From Burkholderiaceae bacterium (GTDB lineage: Bacteria; Pseudomonadota; Gammaproteobacteria; Burkholderiales; Burkholderiaceae): DNA of 6,622 bases. The notes beneath the pieces are model-generated. The model saw only the letters and a list, made by a program, of their open reading frames with translations, was not told the origin of the DNA and ran no database searches. Location: NCBI GenBank assembly GCA_947461335.1, contig CANHLB010000098.1:1-6622 (forward strand), given 5' to 3'. A program made the position numbers and the translations under genes. Shown here in pieces: positions 1 to 5,920 of this stretch (its first letter is position 1; each line of letters starts with the position of its first letter).

Positions 1-396
1 GATGTCATTCGTGATCTGCAATCATCTAATGGTGATGGCAAGCGACAATGGGTTGCGATGGTAGGTGATGGTATCAATGACGCGCCCGCACTTGCTACTG
101 CTGATGTTGGTATGGCTATGTCTACAGGGACGGATGTCGCAATGCAGGCTGCAGGCATTACTTTGATGAGGGGGGATCCCACTTTAGTCGCTGACGCAAT
201 TGATATTTCTAAGAGAACCTGGAGAAAAATTCAACAAAATTTATTCTGGGCTTTTGTCTTTAATTGCACCGGCATACCACTAGCTGCTCTTGGCTATCTC
301 TCGCCAATGCTGGCTGGCAGCGCCATGGCACTATCGAGTTTTTGCGTATTAAGTAATGCGCTCCTACTAAAACGCTGGCGTCCATCCCACTCCTAA
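1..396 (+). CDS. P1B-type heavy-metal (probably copper) translocating ATPase, C-terminal fragment
   Basis: This is the last 131 codons of a P-type ATPase; the 5' part lies outside the window and frame 1 is open from base 1. Fragment residues 21-31 carry the hinge motif GDGINDAPA (Mg-binding Asp residues of the P domain), followed by a TGTDVA segment, the normal end of the P domain. Two closing membrane helices follow (about residues 80-100 and 101-122). The second contains M-A-L-S-S (residues 109-113), the TM8 signature of Cu(I)-type P1B-1 pumps. In TM7 the usual Tyr-Asn pair reads Phe-Asn-Cys (residues 87-89). The family exports Cu(I) or Ag(I) across the inner membrane using ATP. The C-terminus is short and has no extra domain. 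The metal is inferred from TM8 only, because the CPC motif in TM6 and any N-terminal metal-binding domains are not visible. It ends 7 bp before the convergent lipoprotein gene, with no convincing terminator hairpin between them. Confidence 0.93.
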   Translation, partial: DVIRDLQSSNGDGKRQWVAMVGDGINDAPALATADVGMAMSTGTDVAMQAAGITLMRGDPTLVADAIDISKRTWRKIQQNLFWAFVFNCTGIPLAALGYLSPMLAGSAMALSSFCVLSNALLLKRWRPSHS

Positions 397-403
397 GCGG
401 GCT

Positions 404-1201
404 TTATTTTGAATTCTTGCGGATTAGCTCAATATCGCCGTAGATAGCACGCGTTTCTGATTTTGTATTGTCAGTATCTGTTAATAAAGCAATGCCAATC
501 ACTTCGCCCGGAGCTTCTCCATAGGCTCGCTTGTAATCAGCGGCTAGATCACGTTGATGCTTATGCCACTCATTCAAATTATTCCAGCCAGAATCAACCA
601 CGATCATTTTGATGCGAGAAGTATGCGCGCTATTAACAATCGTATCTACTGGAGATTTACCGGACCAGATATACATCAAAGTGGCATATGGCATTTCTTG
701 ACCACTGATGAGATTGGCCATCTCGAAGTTCATCTTTTCCTTCAGTGACAATTTTGATTTATTACCATCAAATGCCACTAAGATTCTTAGAGGTGCATCA
801 TCGTTATAACGATCGGAGTTATCAGCTTCAGGTATTGGGCTTAATGCTTTCCACTCCCACTGCAGCCATAAATTACTCGCCTGTCTTGGGCGCAACTTCA
901 CCGCTAGGCCCGAGGCAGATGTTTTGGAATTAGCACTCAGTACAGTTTTACCTTGATAGTTTTCGAGGCGATATACCGTATTCTTTTTGTAAGGAGCTAT
1001 GCGATAGAAATTCCAGCCCTTAGGTATTCCTTCACGCGCAGTTTCAGCAGAAAATTTAGGTAGTTCTTCCTGCGCTGGAAGATTGCTCAGGTCAAAGACT
1101 TTCCCCGACTCATCTTGCACTGAATTGACTCCGAAACCAGCACAACCCGCCAGCATCATCAAGATGCACAGAATAAGAGGGTAAAAAGCAGATTTCAACA
1201 T
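404..1201 (-). CDS. DUF3047-family lipoprotein
   Basis: From the ATG at 1201 this encodes 265 residues. The N-terminus is a classic lipoprotein signal: Lys3, a hydrophobic stretch, then the lipobox L-A-G-C with the lipidated Cys at residue 20. Ala at +2 (not Asp) suggests sorting to the outer membrane. The mature part resembles DUF3047 proteins: a W-N-F-Y start near residue 63, a LWLQWEWK strand near the middle, an acidic N-D-D-A-P-L-R-I-L-V segment, a MPYATLMYIW segment and a C-terminal I-Y-G-D-I-E-L-I-R-K. The family has no established biochemical role; a beta-rich periplasmic binding or structural domain is inferred. The frame stays open upstream to an ATG at 1258 and a TTG at 1261 (284 or 285 residues). 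The 1258 ATG has a better ribosome-binding match (GAGG, 7 nt spacing) but would overlap the divergent glycosyltransferase start. I chose 1201 because it gives a normal-length signal peptide and no overlap. The family call is from recognition, moderately sure. Confidence 0.85.
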   Translation of the reverse strand: MLKSAFYPLILCILMMLAGCAGFGVNSVQDESGKVFDLSNLPAQEELPKFSAETAREGIPKGWNFYRIAPYKKNTVYRLENYQGKTVLSANSKTSASGLAVKLRPRQASNLWLQWEWKALSPIPEADNSDRYNDDAPLRILVAFDGNKSKLSLKEKMNFEMANLISGQEMPYATLMYIWSGKSPVDTIVNSAHTSRIKMIVVDSGWNNLNEWHKHQRDLAADYKRAYGEAPGEVIGIALLTDTDNTKSETRAIYGDIELIRKNSK

Positions 1202-1249
1202 AGCTCTAATTGTCCCAAAGAATTGTCCAAGTGAGTCTAAAATCAATTC
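1202..1249. promoter_or_regulatory. Short divergent intergenic region, likely promoter(s) for lipoprotein gene and envelope operon
   Basis: These 48 bp separate two divergent start codons and are the only non-coding DNA upstream of the five-gene operon. A -10-like TAAAAT lies on the plus strand at 1238-1243 (5 of 6 consensus bases). It would place transcription start at or next to the ATG at 1250, meaning a nearly leaderless mRNA. No well-spaced -35 hexamer accompanies it: TTGTCC at 1210-1215 is 22 bp away. The main promoter could instead lie inside the lipoprotein coding region. If the lipoprotein starts at 1258 this stretch is coding instead. Confidence 0.3.
1208..1228. repeat. 8-bp direct repeat AATTGTCC in the divergent region
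   Basis: AATTGTCC occurs at 1208-1215 and again at 1221-1228, a 13-bp period, within the 48 bp between the divergent starts. Bases just after each copy are also similar (CAAAG and AAGTG). The 13-bp period is not a multiple of three, so it is not a codon repeat. It could be a tandem regulator site, but it is short enough to be chance. Confidence 0.35.
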
Positions 1250-2746
1250 ATGCGCCATCAATCACCCTCAAGCTGGGCTGCCATCTGCATTTGCATAGCA
1301 GCGATAGTGCACTTTGCTTTAGGGTTTTCAATTGAATTTTCAGTAGATGAGGCGCATTACGCCCTCTATGCTCAACATTTAGCATGGAGCTATTTTGATC
1401 ACCCACCATTGGTAGGGTGGATTCAGTGGCCACTGGTATCACTGACTTCATCTGAAGGTTTGATTCGGATAGTGCCTGAACTGCTTTGGGCACTTTCCTG
1501 CCTTTTGGTTTATCAAGTGACGCTAGAGCTCCATCACTTTATACAAGGACGTAACGCAGGCTACCTGACGAGCTCACTTCCTTCGGCAAATATCTGCGGA
1601 CTCATGGCTGTACTTGCCATCATTGCTGCCCCAATGCCTCATGTACTGGCGATTGGTCTATTGCCAGATACTTTGCTTGCGCCCTTGAGCCTTGGTTTAA
1701 TGTATATGGCACTTCGCTGGTTGATTCAAGATCGCTTTACGCTTGGCGACTGGATAGCAATAGGAATCTTGTTGGGATTGGCAGGTTTAAGTAAATATAC
1801 TGCTGTATTTACTGCCTTTGCATTACTCTTAGTTTTGCTCAGTGCTCGCGGAAAATCTTCCATAAGTCAAATCGGTTTTTGGTTAGCATTGGCTATAGCT
1901 TTGATCTTAGTTAGCCCAGTGCTCTACTGGAATTGGGCCAATGACTGGATCTCATTCAAATACCAAATTGCGCATGGCAGCGGTGGCGAATGGCTCTGGC
2001 GCAGGCTGGGCGCCTTTATTGGTATTCAGATTGTAGTATTTGGCCCTCTTCTGATCATGGGTAGCATTATCTTTTTAAAAGATTGCATGCATGTCATCAA
2101 ACTTTCTATCGTTTGCTTATTGGGATTCTTTTTTATTCCCTTCATTATTTTTGCAAGCCTGTCTGGTGGAGGCAGCCTTCCACACTGGACAACACCCGCT
2201 TGGTTCTGCTTAGCTCCGTTTGCCGGCATTGGTTTAGCAAAAGCATGGTCTGTCCAGCATCGATTCCTTATTCGCGCTTTTTTTACCCTTCAAGTTGCGC
2301 TGTGCTTGGTTGGTTTTGGGTTTGTTCTATCTGGAGGCATTTCCTCTGCGTTGATTAAGTCAAATCCCATCGCCGATCTCTATGGCTGGAAAATGGCAGG
2401 ACAAAAAGCTGCTGAACTTAGTCAGGCCACTAAGGCAAATGGCATTGCAGTTCAAAATTGGACCTTAGGTAGTCGTGCTGCTTGGTATGCCAAACCCATT
2501 CCTGTATTTGTTCTTGACCAAAGAAAAGATCAATTCGATCTCTGGTTTGGACAGCTGCCACAAGGTGCCAATATTCTGCTGATTAACTGGTCAGGGATGA
2601 CATTTTCTGCCCCAATTGGCAATAAATCTAGCTTTGAGCGCTGTGAACCCTTAGATAGTTTAGAAATACAGCGATTTGGTCAGATACTGTCTAAATTTGA
2701 CTTTAGCCTTTGTAGTAATTGGCAGGGACCTTCCGTAGCAAACTAA
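1250..2746 (+). CDS. ArnT/PMT-like (GT39/GT83-type) integral membrane glycosyltransferase
   Basis: This 498-residue polytopic inner-membrane protein is of the PMT_2/ArnT type. Such enzymes move a sugar from a polyprenyl-phosphate donor to an acceptor on the periplasmic face. After TM1 (about residues 9-28) comes the first periplasmic loop with V-D-E-A-H-Y: Asp33-Glu34 occupy the place of the acidic catalytic residue of the family. The conserved Y-F-D-H-P-P-L-V-G-W follows at residues 48-57. About ten further hydrophobic helices run to about residue 365. The soluble C-terminal domain (about 370-498) has the family-like pattern QNWTLGSRAAWYAKP, then VFVLDQRKDQFDLW. ATG 1250 is the first start after an in-frame TAA at 1238 and leaves a short cytosolic tail before TM1; the ribosome site is weak (GTGAG, 14 nt upstream). 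It heads the operon. The acceptor cannot be read from the sequence; lipid A, an LPS core sugar or another lipid glycan is possible. The general family is confident, the specific substrate unknown. Confidence 0.88.
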   Translation: MRHQSPSSWAAICICIAAIVHFALGFSIEFSVDEAHYALYAQHLAWSYFDHPPLVGWIQWPLVSLTSSEGLIRIVPELLWALSCLLVYQVTLELHHFIQGRNAGYLTSSLPSANICGLMAVLAIIAAPMPHVLAIGLLPDTLLAPLSLGLMYMALRWLIQDRFTLGDWIAIGILLGLAGLSKYTAVFTAFALLLVLLSARGKSSISQIGFWLALAIALILVSPVLYWNWANDWISFKYQIAHGSGGEWLWRRLGAFIGIQIVVFGPLLIMGSIIFLKDCMHVIKLSIVCLLGFFFIPFIIFASLSGGGSLPHWTTPAWFCLAPFAGIGLAKAWSVQHRFLIRAFFTLQVALCLVGFGFVLSGGISSALIKSNPIADLYGWKMAGQKAAELSQATKANGIAVQNWTLGSRAAWYAKPIPVFVLDQRKDQFDLWFGQLPQGANILLINWSGMTFSAPIGNKSSFERCEPLDSLEIQRFGQILSKFDFSLCSNWQGPSVAN

Positions 2747-2795
2747 TTCTCCCAAATTCAAGACCTTAGGGGTCCAAGGCATTATCCTTACGCCT

Positions 2796-3839
2796 ATGAG
2801 TTCAATACCCCAAGCCACCCAAAAAAGCCCTTCTGGATGGAAATCAGTTCTGAAGCGTGCATGGCCAACCATCCGCATCCTGCTATCAATTGCACTTCTC
2901 TGGAAAGCTACTAGCGGAATTGACTGGCATACCCTGCTTGATTCTGAAATCAAAATGGAGCCCATTTGGTTTTTAGCTGCTTTAGCTAGCATGATGACTG
3001 CCTTTATCTGTGGCGGCTATCGCTGGGGTTTATTTATGCAATCCGTTGGCTTTCCACGCCGCATCCACTCTTACATCGGTCTTTATTTTGCAGGCGGATT
3101 AATCAATCAAGGCTTACCAAGCACTTTGGGTGGCGATAGCTATCGCGCCATTACTGCCACCCATCTGACAAACACTGGGGACTTAAGTGACACTAAGGAG
3201 CTTGACGAAGAGCTACATCACTCAGTTGATCTGGAGCATGCAAAGCCTAAGTTACGTCTTAGCTTTTCCATGGTGTTAGTTGATCGCCTTCTCGGACTAG
3301 CCGGTAATAATTTATTAGGCGGCATTGGCTTGATATTGGGTGGTGCCACTTTAGCCACTTGGGGTCAAGACTTAGGTTATGTAGTACTTGGTATCATGCT
3401 TTCTGCAGGTTTGATTATTGCTTTTCTGCTTGCCTGGTCCCCAAGTAAGCAACTGATTCAGAAACTGCTTGATCGCTTTCAAATGAATAATGCGATGCCT
3501 GGCATCAGATTAGCTTTTGCATGGCCTACCAATATTGCTCAAGCATGCTTAGCCATCGGTATTCACTTTATGACGATCCTGACGCTCCTGTTTTGCATGA
3601 AGGCTTATGGCGTTGATGCGCCAATCCAAGGATTAATGATTGGTTTACCAGCTCTTAGCTTATTGCTCATGCTCCCTATTAGTATTTCAGGATGGGGCTT
3701 GCGGGAAGCCACTTTGTCCTCTGTTCTGGCACTGTGGGGCGTTAACCCCTCTTTGACAGTATTAGCATCTATCAGCTACGGCGCAATCACTGTTTTATCA
3801 GTGCTACCTGGTGCATACTTTTTACTAAAACGAAAATAA
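2796..3839 (+). CDS. UPF0104 / lysylphosphatidylglycerol synthase TM-domain-like membrane protein
   Basis: This 347-residue integral membrane protein has about seven to eight helices and no soluble C-terminal domain, so it matches the flippase-like TM domain of MprF rather than a full lysyl-phosphatidylglycerol synthase. Diagnostic motifs are N104-Q105-x-L-P108 followed by G112-G113-D114-x-x-R117, then V-D-R-L-L-G near residues 162-167, and late in the protein L-P-I-S-I-S-G-W-G-L-R-E-A, which is typical of the family. Members are thought to handle or translocate lipids or lipid-linked substrates in the inner membrane. Between the GGD motif and the VDRLLG helix sits an unusually long hydrophilic acidic insert (about residues 124-153). 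It starts 49 bp after the upstream glycosyltransferase. The ATG at 2796 has no good ribosome site (AAGG lies 16 nt upstream), but no better in-frame ATG exists nearby. The context suggests it moves or flips a glycolipid intermediate for its neighbours; that role is inferred. Confidence 0.88.
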   Translation: MSSIPQATQKSPSGWKSVLKRAWPTIRILLSIALLWKATSGIDWHTLLDSEIKMEPIWFLAALASMMTAFICGGYRWGLFMQSVGFPRRIHSYIGLYFAGGLINQGLPSTLGGDSYRAITATHLTNTGDLSDTKELDEELHHSVDLEHAKPKLRLSFSMVLVDRLLGLAGNNLLGGIGLILGGATLATWGQDLGYVVLGIMLSAGLIIAFLLAWSPSKQLIQKLLDRFQMNNAMPGIRLAFAWPTNIAQACLAIGIHFMTILTLLFCMKAYGVDAPIQGLMIGLPALSLLLMLPISISGWGLREATLSSVLALWGVNPSLTVLASISYGAITVLSVLPGAYFLLKRK

Positions 3840-3857
3840 TTCTTTCAGAGAAAAACG

Positions 3858-5117
3858 ATGACTATTAGCGTCAATACTATGCGTGCCATTGATCACTGGG
3901 TCGGCGTACCACTCTGTGCAATTGTTAGCCCTTTCGTAGCATTACTTGATGGTGTAAAGAATATTTTTAGCCGTGGCCCAGAAATTCCTAAGAAATTGCT
4001 TTTTATTGAGCTCTCTGAGATGGGTAGCGCTATTTTGGTCGACCCAGCGATGCGCAATGCACAGGCTCGTGGTGCCGAACTCTTTTTTCTGATCTTTAAG
4101 AGTAATCGCGCAAGCCTAACTTTATTAAATACCGTTAAACCAGAAAATATCTTCACGATTGACTCCTCTAGTTTGGGCGGTTTAATCAAAGATACTTTGC
4201 GCTTCCTGATTGTTGCTCGACACCGCCAAATAGATACTGTGATCGACCTAGAATTATTCTCGCGCTTTACCGCCCTGCTGACTGGCCTATGTGGAGCTCG
4301 CCGTCGCGTGGGTTATCACATTTTTCATGGAGAGGGTCTGTGGCGTGGATTTATGCTCACTCGTAAAGTGCATTACAACCCACATATCCACATTACCAAA
4401 AATTTTCTTTCCTTAATTCATGCTGCTTTTGCTAAAGAGATTGAAGTGCCCTTTAGCAAAATTCAGATCCCAGATTCTGAGGTGCGCTTAGAGCAAGCGG
4501 TGATTAACCCGGCAGCACTCCAAAAGGTAGGAGAGCGAATTGAAAAGCTGGCTCAGGAATATGGTCTTGAATATACCCCCGGCAAGAGCCGCTTAATTTT
4601 AATTAATCCTAACGCTAGTGACTTGCTGCCACAACGTCGCTGGGCGCAGCAACGTTTCTCAGAACTCATTCAAGCTGTCCACGCAAAATATCCACATGAT
4701 CTTATTTTGATTACTGGATCCCCCGCTGAATTTGCTTATGTAGAAAAAGTTCGCACAGTCGCTAATATTAAAAATGCCCTGAACTTCGCAGGACAAGTCA
4801 GCTTTGCTGAATTACCTCCGCTCTATACCTTGTCTGATGTGATGGTGACAAATGATTCTGGCCCAGGCCACTTCTCAGCAGTAACCCCCTTGAGAACGGT
4901 TGTTCTCTTTGGCCCAGAAACACCAGCACTCTATGGATCGGTAGGCAATTCTATTGCCATCACTGCCAACTTAGCTTGCTCTCCATGTGTCAGCGCTGCT
5001 AACCATCGTAAAACGCCTTGTCAAGATAATGTCTGTATGCAAGCGATTACTGTGAACCAAGTATTAGAAAAGGTTTGTGTTCAATTAGAAGATGCTGATC
5101 AAGAAAAGGCTCGCTAA
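3858..5117 (+). CDS. Glycosyltransferase family 9 protein (heptosyltransferase-like)
   Basis: This 419-residue GT-B enzyme belongs to CAZy family GT9, whose characterised members (WaaC, WaaF, WaaQ) add heptose to the LPS inner core from ADP-heptose on the cytosolic face of the inner membrane. The N-terminal Rossmann half starts at K-K-L-L-F-I-E-L (45-52). It continues with a D-x-V-I-D-L segment and G-A-R-R-R-V-G-Y, matching the family's G-A-x-x-R-I-G-F. The C-terminal nucleotide-binding half begins at L-I-L-I-N-P-N-A and holds L-P-Q-R-R-W, then N332-D-S-G-P-G-H338 and V-V-L-F-G-P-E-T-P. Near the end are four cysteines (374, 377, 388, 393) in the C-x-P-C...C...C-M arrangement found in many GT9 proteins. 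Two oddities: a 45-residue N-terminal extension with a hydrophobic segment (about 14-33) that could attach it to the membrane, and Ser57 at the usual catalytic Asp. It starts 18 bp after the previous gene with CAGAG 7 nt before the ATG. The sugar is not predictable. Confidence 0.93.
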   Translation: MTISVNTMRAIDHWVGVPLCAIVSPFVALLDGVKNIFSRGPEIPKKLLFIELSEMGSAILVDPAMRNAQARGAELFFLIFKSNRASLTLLNTVKPENIFTIDSSSLGGLIKDTLRFLIVARHRQIDTVIDLELFSRFTALLTGLCGARRRVGYHIFHGEGLWRGFMLTRKVHYNPHIHITKNFLSLIHAAFAKEIEVPFSKIQIPDSEVRLEQAVINPAALQKVGERIEKLAQEYGLEYTPGKSRLILINPNASDLLPQRRWAQQRFSELIQAVHAKYPHDLILITGSPAEFAYVEKVRTVANIKNALNFAGQVSFAELPPLYTLSDVMVTNDSGPGHFSAVTPLRTVVLFGPETPALYGSVGNSIAITANLACSPCVSAANHRKTPCQDNVCMQAITVNQVLEKVCVQLEDADQEKAR

Positions 5118-5122
5118 TTGGA

Positions 5123-5914
5123 ATGAGCAATAAAGCGATTCCTGTATATGCTTGGTTTGTGCCGCTAGCTCCTTTGGGACTTGCACTCGCAATCTACCTG
5201 GGTGAGTTTCAAAGCAGGAGTTTCTTATTCATCAATCAGCTTACCCAAGCATTACCAGATACTTTATGGGCATGGTTTACCTTTTTAGGTAATGGTTGGG
5301 GTATTTTTGCAATTACATTTCCATTGCTCTTGCTTGCACCCCGCATCATGACTGCCGGTATCTTTGCTGGGGCGATCTCTGCAGTCACAAGCCCTGGCTT
5401 AAAAAACTTTTTTGACTTACCAAGACCTGCTAGTGTTTTAGACAATGGCAGCTTTTATCGTCTCGGTGAGCCCTTACTACACAAGGCCTTCCCATCAGGC
5501 CATACCTTAACGGCCTTTGCGATTACAACTGCCTTGTATTTTGCATGTGATAAAAATAAACGCGGCCCAATGTCCTTCCTTTTTATTGTGGCAGTCCTCG
5601 TTGGACTCTCCCGCAATGCAGTTGGAGCACATTGGCTTACAGATGTATTAGGGGGCGCTGGATTTGGTATCTGGTGCGGAATATTGGGCGCTATTTTTGC
5701 CAGTTATATTCCAGAAAAGTTTCTGGCTCCCAAGAGTATTTGGCTACGACTCATTGCATTAGGTGGCGTAGCTGCTATCTACGCTCATCTTACGCAAATT
5801 ATGGATCACGAACTGAATCTGCCACTGCAGTTCGCATCGATAGCCATCATTACTATTACTTTGCTGATGTTTATTAAAGCCCAATTCAATTCGTCACCTA
5901 GTAAATTAGATTGA
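5123..5914 (+). CDS. PAP2-family membrane phosphatase
   Basis: This 263-residue integral membrane protein carries all three PAP2 signatures intact: K94-x6-R101-P102, P124-S-G-H127 and S163-R-x5-H170-x3-D174. His170 is the expected nucleophile and His127 the general acid. PAP2 membrane enzymes remove phosphate from lipid phosphates such as undecaprenyl pyrophosphate, phosphatidic acid, phosphatidylglycerol phosphate or lipid A, usually on the periplasmic side. About six helices make up the core; after Asp174 there is one core helix and then two more hydrophobic segments (about 206-225 and 235-252), a C-terminal extension beyond the minimal fold. The gene starts 5 bp after the GT9 stop with AAGG 13 nt upstream, so translation is probably coupled to the gene before. 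The context favours recycling of a polyprenyl carrier used by the ArnT-like enzyme, or dephosphorylation of lipid A; the sequence does not decide between them. Confidence 0.92.
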   Translation: MSNKAIPVYAWFVPLAPLGLALAIYLGEFQSRSFLFINQLTQALPDTLWAWFTFLGNGWGIFAITFPLLLLAPRIMTAGIFAGAISAVTSPGLKNFFDLPRPASVLDNGSFYRLGEPLLHKAFPSGHTLTAFAITTALYFACDKNKRGPMSFLFIVAVLVGLSRNAVGAHWLTDVLGGAGFGIWCGILGAIFASYIPEKFLAPKSIWLRLIALGGVAAIYAHLTQIMDHELNLPLQFASIAIITITLLMFIKAQFNSSPSKLD

Positions 5915-5920
5915 TGCATC

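Noticed and set aside
395..410. Possible bidirectional terminator between the convergent ATPase and lipoprotein genes (AAGC...GCTT followed by TATTTTG).
   Set aside because: The full arms leave a two-base loop, so only about three pairs could form; too weak to call.
554..933. Plus-strand open frames of about 60 residues inside the lipoprotein gene.
   Set aside because: They are antisense to a well-supported coding frame, have no recognisable domains and lack convincing ribosome sites.
2762..2789. CCTT / AAGG / CCTT segments before the UPF0104 gene that could form two mutually exclusive hairpins.
   Set aside because: Stems are only four pairs with no extension; chance is the simplest explanation and no known leader class matches.
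2660..2992. Minus-strand 110-codon open frame spanning the glycosyltransferase/UPF0104 junction.
   Set aside because: It is antisense to two real genes, has no family features and its composition looks like a shadow frame.
2796..3839. Full lysylphosphatidylglycerol synthase (MprF).
   Set aside because: The protein is only 347 residues and lacks the soluble tRNA-dependent aminoacyl-transfer domain; only the TM domain is present.
3893..4189. Minus-strand 98-codon open frame antisense to the start of the GT9 gene.
   Set aside because: The GT9 frame carries family motifs throughout; the antisense product shows none.
4977..5036. Four-cysteine cluster in the GT9 C-terminus as a novel zinc site.
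   Set aside because: C-x-P-C...C...C-M arrangements near this position are, to my knowledge, common in GT9 proteins, so it is not distinctive.
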